Shown piece after piece: positions 1 through 9,180 of a stretch of 64,000 nucleotides of DNA. The notes under the pieces are model-generated. The model was given only the letters and a program-made list of their open reading frames with translations. It searched no databases and was not told the origin of the DNA. The translations under genes and the position numbers were made by a program. Every line of letters begins with the position of its first letter. Within the stretch, counting starts at the first letter, position 1. This stretch comes from Mycoplasmopsis anatis (lineage in GTDB: Bacteria > Bacillota_I > Bacilli_A > Mycoplasmatales > Metamycoplasmataceae). Location: the NCBI RefSeq assembly GCF_900660655.1, contig NZ_LR215035.1:744001-808000 (forward strand), given 5' to 3'.

Positions 1-50
1 AATAAAGAGAACAAAAATAACTTCTTATTTCAATCATAATAACATATAAA

Positions 51-79
51 AATAAAAAAATGAGAAATTAAATTCTCAT
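51..79 (-). terminator. Rho-independent terminator of the adenine methyltransferase
   Basis: A six to seven base-pair stem (TGAGAA/TTCTCA, loop of six) sits just after the stop codon of the minus-strand methyltransferase gene. On that strand it is followed by a run of T. Confidence 0.75.
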
Positions 80-82
80 TCT

Positions 83-961
83 TTAATAGTTTTTTACTAA
101 AACTTCGTTCACAGGACCTCGTTTACTTGGATCTGAACAGATCATTCTTTTTGTTTCAACAGTTAAAATTTCATAATCTTTTCATAAATCTCTTATAAAA
201 TCACAGTCAGCGTTAGAAAGTAAAAATTTTATTCCTCTTTGTGTTAATTTATCACACTCATTTTTTAATTCTATTTGTTTTTCAGTAGTGAAATCCTCTT
301 TTGTATAATGAACTAACTCAGCATTTGCTGAAACAGGAAAATATGGTGGGTCTAAATATACAAAATCTCCACTATTTAAACGCTTAAACACTTCCTTATA
401 ATCTCCATTGATTATTTCTACATCATTATTTTCGTTTAAAAACTTTGATATTTTTCTAATATTTTCATAATCAAAAGTAATTTCGCTTTTATTCCCAAAA
501 GAGCTATTAATTTGTCCTTTTTTGTTAATTCTAATAAGGCCATTAAAACAACTTTTACTTATATAAATAAATCTTGCAGCTCTTTCTACACTACTTAATG
601 ATGAAAAATTTATGTTTCTATCTAATGATCTTATTTTGTAATAATAATCTTTTGAATTATTTTTGCCATGTTCTTTTAAGAACTCTATTAACTCTTCTGG
701 ATTTGACTTTATTGCTAAGTAAGCATTGATTAGTTCTTCATTAGCATCATTAATAATAGCTTTTGAGGGTTGTAAATTAAAAAATACAGCTCCACCACCT
801 AAAAATGCTTCTATATATTTATTGTAATTTTTAGGAAATAAGGGAAATATATATTTTAATAGTTGTCTTTTACCTCCTGGTCAAACGACAAATGGATTTA
901 ATTTTTCAGTTGTTTTCTCTTTTCCTTCAATTTCAATATTTTTTATTATTTCTATACTCAA
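83..961 (-). CDS. DNA adenine-N6 methyltransferase, D12 class (Dam/DpnM-like)
   Basis: A 292-aa protein of the D12 class of N6-adenine methyltransferases, which transfer methyl from SAM to adenine in a short target site. Visible motifs are PGGKRQLL near residue 30, the SAM-binding AFLGGGAVFF near residue 55, and the catalytic DPPY motif. The order SAM motif then DPPY fits the Dam/DpnM type. The chosen start is a TTG at 961, because AAAGGA lies about six bases upstream and no in-frame ATG precedes the conserved N-terminus. TGA codons are read as Trp. It stands alone, divergent from the nuclease gene at 1065, with no restriction enzyme next to it. It is probably an orphan methylase or the protective enzyme of an accessory element. 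The target sequence cannot be read from the protein. Confidence 0.88.
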
Positions 962-1014
962 TTTATCCTTTCGACATTAGTTTCCAAAAGAAATTTTACA
1001 CCAATAATTTAAAA

Positions 1015-1043
1015 TATGAAATTGTTTCCATATTTGTTATAAT
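1015..1043 (+). promoter_or_regulatory. Promoter with 18-bp dyad operator (site A)
   Basis: TATGAAATTGTTTCCATA (1015-1032) is followed after five bases by TATAAT at 1038. The same arrangement recurs at 3963, 7460 and, on the minus strand, 21451. A second, perfect 9-bp inverted repeat AATTGTTTC/GAAACAATT (1020-1028 and 1045-1053) overlaps this copy and straddles the -10 box. It drives the nuclease gene at 1065. Confidence 0.7.
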
Positions 1044-1064
1044 TGAAACAATTAAAGGAGAAAA

Positions 1065-1925
1065 TTGAAATATAAAAGAAAATTTTACAATCAAAAAGAC
1101 TACTTTTTAGATGAAAAGAATCAAGTTGTTATTTTATCTGAAGAATTATTTAATACATTAAGAAATAAGGAAGATAAATTTACATCATATAAAAAAATTG
1201 GTGGTAGCACTGTAGGAGATGTTTTGGAAGTTGGACACTTCAACACTCAATTTAGTGCCTTCTGCCATATAACAAGATTAAAAATGGACGTTTTGCAAAA
1301 GAAATACATAAATGCAGGTACTATTTTGGAACCTAAAATTTTTGATGTACTTAGAGAAACCTTTAAAGGTTTAAACATTATGAATTATAGTGCTAAAGAC
1401 TATGATTATGATTATTTTGCAGGTAAAGATGAAATAATAGGTGGAGTTCCTGATGGTTATATTCCATCGAAAAATATGATTTTAGAAATTAAAACTACTG
1501 GCGCTAAAAATTATGAAACTTGAAATAAGAAAAACGATAATGGATATTTTGAAAACATACCTGCAAATTACATAAAACAAGCACAGCTATATTCATATTT
1601 AATAGGAGCTGATAAATACAGTATTGTAGCAGCGTTTTTAGAAGAAGATAAAGGTGATTATGAAAACCCAGAAAATGTTGATTTAAGTCAGAGAAGAATA
1701 GCAAATTATACTTTTAAAGTAAATTTAGCTGAAACAAGAGATGATATAAACAAAATAAAGGATTGATACTTTTTTTACACTAATACATTAACTTCACCCA
1801 AATATGACTTAACTAAAGATAAAATGCAAGTTGATTATCTACGTTGCAAAAATGAACAAGAATGAGAAGAATTATTAAACAAGTGAAAAGAAGAAGGAAA
1901 AGCTGATTTGGATGTAGTTCCTTAA
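1065..1925 (+). CDS. PD-(D/E)XK nuclease-like protein, MAGa7180-type
   Basis: A 286-aa protein resembling the putative nucleases first named from M. agalactiae (MAGa7180-type). The core GGVPDGYI...ILEIKTTG holds the Asp and Glu-x-Lys of a PD-(D/E)XK nuclease, as in YqaJ/lambda-exonuclease-like recombination nucleases. It probably cuts or resects DNA. The start is TTG at 1065, ten bases after an AAGGAG ribosome site; no ATG is available. Several Trp are TGA. It opens a run of plus-strand accessory genes controlled by the dyad promoter just upstream. The family resemblance is from memory; the catalytic motif is visible in the sequence. Confidence 0.75.
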
Positions 1926-1960
1926 TAATTGATTAATATTACAAAAAAGAAAGGAGAATA

Positions 1961-2158
1961 ATGAAGTTATTTTGTTATGGATGTGAAAAATATTTTGAAA
2001 CAGCAAATAGAAGTTTTTATTTCAAAATTCTTGAACTTACTTTTTGTTCAAAAAGGTGTTATAAATTTATATGAAAAATTATTAAAAGTAAAGAAGAAAA
2101 TGTTGGTCTAATTAAAATTTGACCAAGAGAATCAAAAACTGAAATTTTGCTAGATTAA
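1961..2158 (+). CDS. Small Cys-rich protein, probable zinc ribbon
   Basis: A 65-aa protein starting with ATG eight bases after AAGGAG. Four cysteines come in two pairs, CYGC at residues 5-8 and CSKRC near residues 30-34, which could hold one zinc ion. The rest is basic and aromatic. It lies 35 bases after the nuclease gene and probably shares its transcript. No family is recognised; a nucleic-acid-binding or regulatory role is only an inference. Confidence 0.6.
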
Positions 2159-2184
2159 AATTTAATCACTAATAAAGGATTATT

Positions 2185-2784
2185 GTGAACTATAAACAAT
2201 TAATTAAAGAAAGAATTGAAAACTTTAAACGCGATTATGTTTTTATAATTAGTGATTTTTATGATATTACAAATTACGAAACAATAAAGAGCACGATAAA
2301 TAGATTTGAAAAAGAGGGATATATAAAAAGAATTTTGCCTGGTTTATTTTATAAACCTTTTTATGTCGAATTAATAAATGAATATAGCATTCCATCCCCT
2401 CTAGATGTTGCTAAAGGAATTGCAAGAAAGTATAATTGAAATATTGCTCCATCAGGTGATGCAGCTTTAAACATACTTGGTTTATCCAATCAAGTTGTTG
2501 TTAAATATATTTTTATTTCAAATGGAAGATATGCTTCATTTAAATATGACAATTTTGAGATTGATTTTAAAAAAGTGAACAATAAAGATATCAACGATAA
2601 GTCTTATTTAAGCGCGTTGATAATACAAGCATTAAAAACTATAGGAAAAAGAAATATAACAAAGAGACAAGTTGAATATTTAAATAAAAAATTTAATGAG
2701 AGTGAAAAAAGTTTATTAATGAAAGAATGTAAAACAACAGATGCTTGAGTTTATGAACTTATTAAACTTATTTGTATTAAATAA
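2185..2784 (+). CDS. AbiEi-like protein, DUF6088 type
   Basis: A 199-aa protein with an N-terminal winged-helix-like half (residues 1-60, ending in a basic wing with the pattern KRILPGLFY). It is followed by the PSGDAALNILGL core and an alternating beta region typical of DUF6088/AbiEi antitoxin C-terminal domains. Such proteins usually neutralise or repress a nucleotidyltransferase toxin. The start is GTG at 2185, preceded by AAAGGAT. No AbiEii toxin is adjacent; the following gene at 2807 is an unknown protein instead, so either that gene is an unrecognised partner or the antitoxin is orphaned. The real AbiE pair lies at 9181. Confidence 0.72.
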
Positions 2785-2806
2785 CTAATTAAATATAGGA
2801 GAAAAT

Positions 2807-3361
2807 ATGACTAAAAGAGAATTTGTTAAAGATCTGATAGAGTGAAAAGAAGAAGTTTTACATGAAATTAGTGATGATCTTTTTGATGAAGAATATTGAG
2901 ATGATATTAGTGAATGTCGTTTACTAAAAAGAAAATTTTTATTTGAATTTTATGTTAATTTAGATTCAGAGATTAGAAATATAAAAGAAATTATTGATCA
3001 TATAGCTCAAGCAAATATACCAACTGATTATTGACTCAGTAATTTTTGAACTCATCAAATGCTTGATATCATGGAAGACAAATATAAAGAAAGTAAGAGT
3101 TGAGAAGACTTATTGGATAAAAGCTTTGTAGAATATAGTAGAAATTTAATTATTAGTAATTTTGAAGAAATCTTAACTATACATTTTATTGATCTAACAC
3201 TATTTATAATTGAATATAATGATATTAAAAAACTTAATATTGAAATTAATGATTATGTTAAATTGATTGATAAAAAAGTTAAAGAATTTTGCACAGGAGA
3301 TTTTCTTAGTAAAAAACTTCCAATTAAAATACCAGAATTAGAAAAATATTTAATTAAATAA
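2807..3361 (+). CDS. Hypothetical protein, paralogue of 12744-13280
   Basis: A 184-aa acidic, helix-rich protein of unknown function, preceded by AGGAG and starting MTKREFVKDL. Its C-terminal third aligns with the product of 12744-13280 on the other strand: both share the pattern EILTI..IDL, then DKKVK or NKKVK, then GD, then a LPEL or PELEKY end, and both are about 180 aa. The other copy follows a cytosine methyltransferase, while this one follows a DUF6088 protein. Both therefore sit last in a small defence-like or addiction-like operon. The function is unknown; an accessory role in restriction or toxin-antitoxin systems is an inference. Confidence 0.6.
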
Positions 3362-3382
3362 ATATTTCAAAATAAAATTTAT

Positions 3383-3403
3383 ATCCGTATTCGGATGTTT
3401 TTT
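3383..3403 (+). terminator. Rho-independent terminator after the first accessory operon
   Basis: ATCCG/CGGAT stem with a four-base loop and a T-run, 22 bases after the stop of the 2807 gene. Confidence 0.7.
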
Positions 3404-3422
3404 ATTACCTTGCAACAGACTT

Positions 3423-3450
3423 AAAATAAAAAACGTCCTTAATGAACGTT
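3423..3450 (-). terminator. Possible terminator of the zinc-ribbon/HTH gene
   Basis: A short AACGT/ACGTT stem with a nine-base loop, followed on the minus strand by a T-rich run, shortly after the stop at 3469. The stem is weak. Confidence 0.45.
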
Positions 3451-3468
3451 ATTTCTGTTGTTAATTGA

Positions 3469-3915
3469 TTAATTTATCAACAAATTACTAATTTTATCAT
3501 CTAACTTATCATATTCATTTAATTCAGCAAAAACACATCTATATGTTTTATTTTTCTCTAAAAGTTGTGAGATAACTCTCTTTTTTCAGTTATAAATTGT
3601 GTTTGTTGAAACACCACAAATTTTAGCTATATCTACAGTAGAAATGTCGCTAATTAAGCATTCTAAAAACTTTGAGAATGATTTATAGCTTTTTTGATGA
3701 ATATAAAAGAGTGAAGTGTTATTCGTGGAAACAAAAACTTTATTACATTTCTTGCATCAATATTTTTGTTTTCCATTTCTGAAACCTCTTTTTACAATGT
3801 TTAATGAACCACAAAACAAGCATTTGATTGAATCATATACTTTTATTTCCTTTTCTTGTTCATTGTTTATTGTTCTCTGTTCAATTCTATTATTAATAAC
3901 TTTTTCTTGATCCAT
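3469..3915 (-). CDS. Zinc-ribbon and helix-turn-helix protein (IS1/IS1595 N-terminal-like)
   Basis: A 148-aa protein with a zinc ribbon (CLFC at about residues 33-36 and CKKC about 18 residues later). A helix-turn-helix follows with the pattern STVDIAKICGVSTNTIYNW. This layout is that of the InsA-like N-terminal part of IS1/IS1595 transposases, but no DDE catalytic domain follows, so it is more likely a free-standing DNA-binding regulator. The ATG follows GAAAGGAG. It is divergently transcribed from the gene at 4029, and the 18-bp dyad lies in the space between them. That makes it a candidate for the protein that binds the dyad. This last point is inference from position only. Confidence 0.65.
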
Positions 3916-3962
3916 AAACTCCTTTCTTTATTTTTTTCTTTATATAAATATTTTATCTTATT

Positions 3963-3993
3963 TATGAAATTATTTCCATATATAGTATATAAT
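3963..3993 (+). promoter_or_regulatory. Promoter with 18-bp dyad operator (site B)
   Basis: TATGAAATTATTTCCATA at 3963-3980 with TATAAT at 3988-3993. It lies between the divergent genes at 3915 and 4029 and can serve both, since the dyad is nearly symmetrical. Confidence 0.7.
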
Positions 3994-4028
3994 TTTTTTG
4001 TTTAAGTTTTTATATTAAAAAGGAGAAA

Positions 4029-4475
4029 ATGAAAGAAAAAGAACAAGTTATTAGAATGAATATCTGTAAAGTGGTACAACTTAAATCTAGCTTTGTACAA
4101 AATATCAAAAAATGATTAGACATCCCTCAAAGTATTATGCTTTTAACGTCTGATCAAGATCAATACAAAGACAATCCTAATAAAATTGAAGATAATAAAA
4201 ATGTTTTCTTTTGTCTAGTGGAAGATATTAAAGAATCTAGAAAAAAGAATAATGTTGTTTATTACTTAAAAATTAAAAATAAAGACAAAATGATTGTCTT
4301 AAATGAGAATTTTCATATGAAACCGGAAGATATTTATTCTGTTATAGATTGAAACACTACTCCCATTGATATTCCATTTGATGAAAAAATTAAAATATTA
4401 GAAAAAATCAAAGAAATTACTAATGAGGATAATGTTAATGAATATAACATATCGATAAAAAAATTATCAAAATAA
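4029..4475 (+). CDS. Hypothetical protein, paralogue of 7515-7946
   Basis: A 148-aa protein with ATG seven bases after AAGGAG. It is clearly related to the product at 7515: shared features are RMN near residue 9, a LK.SF.Q.I segment, the DI.ES patch, the segment YSVIDW and an IS..KLS end. The pattern of an extended strand region, then an acidic YSVID turn, then a C-terminal helix recalls the second half of PemK/MazF-type RNA-cutting toxins. The N-terminal half does not match, so this is only a hint. Both paralogues are driven by the same dyad promoter. Confidence 0.6.
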
Positions 4476-4643
4476 AGAAGAAAATGACTAGAAATAATTT
4501 TAAAAAAACTAGAAATTAGAATCGTTGAAAATGCTCCAATAAAGAAAATTACGTATGAAGAAATGAAAGAATATCAGGAAAAACAGAATAAAGAAAACTG
4601 AGATATTATTTGTGAAGTAATGAGAAAACTTTCAGAAATGTAA
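4476..4643 (+). pseudogene. Small open frame without clear start, possible gene remnant
   Basis: Immediately after the stop at 4475 and in the same frame, an open stretch of about 55 codons runs to TAA at 4641-4643. It ends with a helical segment (EEMKEYQEK and VMRKLSEM). The only in-frame ATG upstream of the helical part is at 4564. The ATG at 4484 is in another frame and stops after 11 codons. It may be the decayed end of a small gene, or a read-through extension of the preceding one. Confidence 0.35.
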
Positions 4644-4795
4644 TTGAATACCTTAAAAATAATAGTACAAATAATTAACGCAAAAGCAGAAATTATTAAT
4701 TCCCGTTTTATGCTTTTTACACTTATTTATAAGTTATTTATATAAAACTATGCTATTTTTAATTAACTTCGATAGCCTCAACAAATAGGAGAAAA

Positions 4796-6595
4796 ATGAA
4801 AGAAATAAAAATTAATGATATACATTTAGCACTTTGAAATCCGAGATTTGAAACTATATATAAATTAGATTTTGATTATGTTAAATACTTTAATAAATGA
4901 GATAAAAATTATTCATTACAAGAAGAAGCATTGAAAATTTCTGAACTAATAAAAGAAAACATAGATAAATATAAGGAACTTTTTGACTCAGTAAAAGTAT
5001 TTTTTCATTCAAATTACGAAAAAATTAAATTGATAAAATCAGAAGACAGTTATATAGTTGTTGATGGTAATCGTAGAATTAGTTGTTTAAAAATATTAAT
5101 GAATTATGAAAAATACCAAAAATGTATTTACGAAATACTTAAAGGAGAAATAAATGTTGAAAGTAGAAATGAATTTATTTCAAAATTAAGTGTTCTTTAT
5201 ATGTTTATAGAACAAAACAAGAGTGATTTTGTTAAACCTACAAAGATATTATTAAATTTTGATGAATGTATTATATATAGTTCTAACAATCAAATTTCAA
5301 ATTTGTCTTTTAATAAACACTATAGAAAAAATTCAGTAGGATATCTTCCGTGGAATAAAGGAAAATACTATTATGATATCTGGACTATCTTTAATAATGA
5401 AAGATTATTTAATTTAGTAGATATTGATAATAAAAAAATTCCTCATATTTTTGGAGAAGATAAAAAGAAAATTTATGAAGACTATAAAAAAGCTGCATTC
5501 CTATTTCAATTGTTTAGCAAACCAGCTTCAAAAAACAGAGAATTAAGTATTAGAGATTATTTTATTTCAATACCACCAGATCAATATGAACCAGTTAATA
5601 TTAGTCAAATGATTGAAAATTTAATCTTATATATTAATAAAAATGTTGATGTTAAAAAACATATTAATTTATATTTTGATGCAAAAAACCGCTGATATAT
5701 TAATAAAGGTCATTTTGAGATAAAAAACATTTTAAAACTCATTAATGAGTTAAGAGAATCAGAATTACAAATATCTAAATTTAATAAAAAAGAAATTGGT
5801 GATGCAGTAAGTATTTTTTATAAACATCTTAATTTAATTAACGATAAACAAGCTAATTTAAATAAAGAGGAATTTGTAAATAATTTTTTATTTATGAGTG
5901 AAAATGAATTGAGAAAAACAAGATCAATTAGCAAAAATACAGATATATTAAATCTAATCGATGAAAGACTTTATCAATTTAGTATTTCTCAATCAATCAT
6001 AAAAGATTTGAAAGCTAAAAAAGCAGATATTCTAATTAAATGAACTACAGAATTAGAAGAAGATATAAGTTTCAAAGAGAGCAAGTTGTTTATCAACACC
6101 ATTCAACTATCTATTAAACCGATGCTTGAATTAATTGTTAAATTAATGGTATTTAACGGGATATCTGAATACAAATCTGATGTTGAATATTTAAAATTCA
6201 TAAATTCATTTTTAACAGATAAAGATATAAATAAGAATAGTTTAACTGATATTAAAGATCATTTATTTGATTCTAAAATTAGTCTATTAACAAATATTGA
6301 TAAGTTGTGTGAAAATAAAGTTTTTAGAAACAGTTTCAATCAATTCTTTAATAGAACGTCAGATATAAAAGATTTTTATAATTTTATATCGGAAAATTGG
6401 GAGTGAATTAATTCAAAAATAAATAATATTACTGCAAAAGATTTCAAAATAGCAATAGAAAGCTATAACATATTGATTTCAAAAAACAATGAAATATTAC
6501 TTAAATTCCTATCAACAACACTAAGAAACCTGAACAAAAATATGATTAATAAATTAGCAAGTGTTGTAAATAAAACTAAGCAATGAGTTAAGTAG
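4796..6595 (+). CDS. ParB/sulfiredoxin-fold N-terminal domain protein
   Basis: A 599-aa protein with ATG seven bases after TAGGAG. The N-terminus has ALWNPRF (about residue 12), and VVDGNRRISCLKIL follows near residue 95. Together these are the NPR and D-G-N-R-R signature of the ParB/Srx fold used by plasmid-partition proteins and by nucleoside-triphosphate-dependent clamps. The remaining 450 residues are helical, lysine-rich and not recognised. No ParA is present nearby, so a phage-type or defence role is as likely as partition. Three Trp codons are TGG among many TGA, slightly unusual for this window. A terminator follows at 6668. Confidence 0.65.
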
Positions 6596-6667
6596 ATAAT
6601 CAATTTTAATTATTCAATAGTTTACTTAATCATTTGTATAGCGACAAATGAAAAGACGCGTTAAATT

Positions 6668-6690
6668 AACTAGAAAAATCTAGTTTTTTT
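6668..6690 (+). terminator. Rho-independent terminator of the ParB-like gene
   Basis: AACTAG/CTAGTT stem with a six-base loop followed directly by T7. Confidence 0.75.
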
Positions 6691-6706
6691 ATTTCCTGTT
6701 ATGAGT

Positions 6707-6752
6707 GGAAAAAAGTGAAAGTGAAATAAGGAAAAAAGTGAAAGTGAAATAA
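6707..6752 (+). repeat. Two perfect 23-bp direct repeats
   Basis: The 23-bp unit at 6707-6729 is repeated exactly at 6730-6752. Each unit contains AGTGAAAGTGAAAT. It lies in a 555-base stretch (6596-7150) with no convincing gene. Similar AGTG-AAAG words occur near 7147, so protein binding is conceivable. No function can be assigned. Confidence 0.75.
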
Positions 6753-7119
6753 TAGTAATAACACTTATTAACCTTATTTATAGTAATTTATAAATAAAAT
6801 GTATATTTAAGGATTTTTTATTTAAATATATTGTTAATTTTCTTTTTTCAAAATTATTCCAAACTTAAAATAAATTAAATAAAAACTGAGTAATTACTAA
6901 GTATATAATCAATTCTGTGCTATTACCTCTTCGAATACCATTTCTTTAACAAAAATGATTTTTAATGGAATAAGATTTTTGTATTTTGATAAATAATGAA
7001 TACTATATCCGACATATTATGTGCTCTACAATAGGAAGCTTATATCAACTGGAATGATATTTTTAGTCAAAAGAAAGGAATTGAAATAATATTGTCTTCT
7101 TAATTATTTTAATCATTAC

Positions 7120-7162
7120 TTTTACACTTATATTATAGCAACTTTAAAGTGTGAAAGCGTCA
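7120..7162 (+). promoter_or_regulatory. Probable promoter with imperfect inverted repeat before the 7151 ORF
   Basis: CTTTTACACTT and AAAGTGTGAAAG (one mismatch) face each other around TATATTATA and overlap the GTG start at 7151. The layout resembles the abiE operator at 9151, whose arms also contain ACACTT and AAGTGT. No ribosome site is seen, so the transcript may be almost leaderless. Confidence 0.4.
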
Positions 7163-7351
7163 ATAGAGAATTCAAAATATTTAGTTAAGTTTATTTTAAA
7201 ACGTCTTTTTACAATTAAAGATGTGCTTTGAGTTTTATTCTTAATTATTGCTGGAGCTTTTGGTTCGTTATTTGGATTTGTTTCATTCAAAAACAGAAAA
7301 CTCAAAAAACAACTAAAAATAGTACTCCTTAATTTTTCATACCTAAAGTAG
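7151..7351 (+). CDS. Small single-pass membrane protein
   Basis: A 66-aa ORF beginning with GTG: a basic N-terminal segment, one hydrophobic helix (about residues 26-46, with a GAFGSLFGF glycine-rich run) and a strongly basic tail. No Shine-Dalgarno sequence is visible, but a TATATTATA box lies about 20 bases upstream. It is alone between the ParB-like gene and the gene at 7515. The TM helix with charged ends is typical of a small membrane peptide. No family is recognised. Confidence 0.5.
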
Positions 7352-7459
7352 AAAATTTATACTAAATTTGCATAGAATACCAAAAATGTATTGGTGTTTT
7401 TTAATCTAATTATTTAACTTTTTATGTTTCTACAATAACATCAGTTTTATTTCTATATT

Positions 7460-7488
7460 TCTGAAATTATTTCCATATATGTTATAAT
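7460..7488 (+). promoter_or_regulatory. Promoter with 18-bp dyad operator (site C)
   Basis: CTGAAATTATTTCCATA at 7461-7477 followed after five bases by TATAAT at 7483-7488, the same arrangement as at 1015 and 3963. Confidence 0.7.
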
Positions 7489-7514
7489 ACTCATGATATA
7501 TAAATAAGGAGTAT

Positions 7515-7946
7515 ATGGAAAGTAGAAACAAAATATTAAGAATGAATGTATTAAGAGTATTAACTCTTAAAAATAGTTTTATACAAAAAATAAGAAAAAT
7601 ATCAAATGAAATACCTATGAAGATTATTTTAGTAGGTGTTGGAGCTAATTACAATAATGATGTTAAAAATACATATTTTTATGGAGTGGATGATATTCAA
7701 GAAAGCAAAAGCGATAATGATTTTGTAGTTGAAATTAAAGTTAGAAAAAGTACTAAGCAAGTTTTTATTAACAAAATATATAACATTAATAGTGATGATT
7801 TATATTCAGTTATTGATTGAGATAAACAGCCTATCAGTATCTCAAAAAAGGATAAAGATGCAATTTTAGAAAAAACTAAAAAGATCGCTAGCGAAGATGA
7901 GTTTATGAATAACGATATTTCAATAACAAAATTGTCAAGAATGTAA
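7515..7946 (+). CDS. Hypothetical protein, paralogue of 4029-4475
   Basis: A 143-aa protein with ATG four bases after AAGGAGT. See the paralogue at 4029 for shared motifs; here the second half reads VFINKIYNI, then LYSVIDWD, then the helix ILEKTKKIASE. That order (strand, acidic turn, terminal helix) is loosely like PemK/MazF toxins, with low certainty. It is followed after seven bases by the small gene at 7954, so the two may form a pair. Confidence 0.6.
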
Positions 7947-7953
7947 GGACTGT

Positions 7954-8214
7954 ATGAATAACAAAGAAATTAGAAACAAGTATTTAAAACCATATGAATA
8001 TGAACGGATTATTAAAGTTTATGAATTGTGTAGCTTTGATAAAGAACATATCATTAAACAAATAAACAGAATTTCATCAAGATTCGAAGCAAAACAGTTA
8101 TTATCTAATTGTGATCGACTAGTTGAATTAGCTTTATCAAAAGTAATGACTGACTATCAGGATGAATTAGAATACTTTATAACAGTATATGATAAATTAT
8201 GTGAGTTTGAATAA
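7954..8214 (+). CDS. Hypothetical 86-aa helical protein
   Basis: An 86-aa, all-helical, charged protein with ATG after AAGGA. Two YE- or YD-rich helices frame a central segment SRFEAKQLLSNCDRL. It lies seven bases behind the 7515 gene and is probably co-translated. No family is recognised; it could be the small partner of a two-gene addiction or regulatory module. Confidence 0.5.
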   Translation: MNNKEIRNKYLKPYEYERIIKVYELCSFDKEHIIKQINRISSRFEAKQLLSNCDRLVELALSKVMTDYQDELEYFITVYDKLCEFE

Positions 8215-8241
8215 TGTGAATGATAAATTTAAAAGGAGTAT

Positions 8242-8346
8242 ATGAAATTCAGTGAATTTAATTGAAATTTTAATAATTTAGATGACGTTCAAAAACAAGC
8301 AAAAGATAGACAAATTTATCTTTTTTGTATTACATATTTAATTTAA
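8242..8346 (+). pseudogene. Truncated 5' end of a gene
   Basis: A 34-codon ORF begins with a strong AAAGGAGTAT ribosome site and ATG, reads MKFSEFNWNF, and stops at 8344-8346. From 8347 on the sequence belongs to an oppositely oriented wrecked gene. The good start signals with almost no body suggest a gene cut off when the two fragments were joined. Confidence 0.45.
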
Positions 8347-8348
8347 TA

Positions 8349-8914
8349 CTATTCTTCCAGTTCTCAATGACCGTTTCCCCCCTTTCCTACATATTTAATG
8401 TTTCGGATTTCATTTATATATCTTGTAATAGTTTTTTCACTAACTCCCAATTTTATAGATATATCTTTACGACTAACCTTATTATTTTGTTTAATCATTT
8501 CTTTGATAATTTTTTAGCTTCTTCGTGGGACATTTTGAGAGACATCTTGAGGGACATTTTGAGAAATAATTCAATGACCGTATTTTCCTCATCCAACATA
8601 TTTAATGCTTGGAATTTCATTTATATATCTTGTAATAGTTTTTTCACTAACTCCCAATTTTATAGATATATCTTTACGACTAACTTTATTATTTTGTTTA
8701 ATCATTGCTTTGATAATTTTTTTAGCTTCTTCGAAGGACATTTTGAGGGACGTTTAGAGGAATATTTTGAGATGATTTTTTTCTCCAACTTTTTGAGTTG
8801 CTATCTTTTTTAGAGGAATGATTGTTTTAAAAATATCCCCTTCCTCAAACAGAGGATCTTGTATTTTTATATTAGTTAATATATGAGTATATAACAGATT
8901 TTTAATTTGCATAA
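8349..8914 (-). pseudogene. Wrecked AlbA/Schlafen-type ATP-binding protein with duplicated winged-helix module
   Basis: Read on the minus strand, fragments in different frames give DPLFEEGDIFKTIIPL, the characteristic end of the AlbA_2 (AAA_4) domain. Then comes a QNIPLNVPQNV linker, then two copies of a helix-turn-helix (SRKDISIKLGVSEKTITRY) ending in a GHW wing, separated by a second NVPQDVSQNVP linker. Complete relatives have ATPase, NVP-repeat linker and winged helix in this order. The frame is broken at least twice: near 8775 between ATPase end and linker, and at an A-run in the second module (six A instead of seven, plus-strand 8514-8519). The N-terminal ATPase domain is missing. TGA is Trp here as well. 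Confidence 0.75.
8363..8745. repeat. Tandem imperfect repeat of about 208 bp
   Basis: Two copies of the winged-helix coding block lie head to tail, roughly 8363-8550 and 8571-8745. They are near-identical over about 150 bases. They differ by an A6 versus A7 run that decides the reading frame. Confidence 0.75.
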
Positions 8915-9150
8915 TTAATTAAAATGATTTACCAATCTAAAATAACCCGTTAGAATATTGATGTGTGATTATTGAAATTTGATATTTCAATAAATAAGTT
9001 GCACAACCAACTTGCGAGCATTGCCACACAATAATAAAATAAGGTTGCTTTCTTATAGAGATGGGGGACTGTTGTGAGTAAATGAACCCATTATTTTTTA
9101 TTTTTAAGCTAATCATATAGTTTTATTGTTCTGTATTTAATTTGAACGAA
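8915..9150. other. Non-coding stretch before abiE
   Basis: No ORF with a start signal is seen. It contains a small hairpin AAGTTG/CAACTT around 8996-9013 (loop CACAAC). A G-rich segment follows at 9060-9080. No RNA family is recognised. Confidence 0.4.
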
Positions 9151-9180
9151 AACACTTTAAATATATATAATTAAAGTGTT
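9151..9180 (+). promoter_or_regulatory. abiE promoter/operator: perfect 10-bp inverted repeat at the start codon
   Basis: Arms AACACTTTAA and TTAAAGTGTT flank an AT-only centre that contains the -10-like TATATA. The repeat ends at the base before the abiEi ATG (9181), and there is no ribosome site. This fits a leaderless, self-repressed toxin-antitoxin operon; AbiEi antitoxins are known to bind inverted repeats in their own promoter. Confidence 0.75.

Noticed and set aside
8325-8813. A 162-aa plus-strand ORF with internal repeats
   Set aside because: It has no ribosome site, its repeats are the mirror of the winged-helix modules on the other strand, and its hydrophobic composition is an AT-rich shadow.
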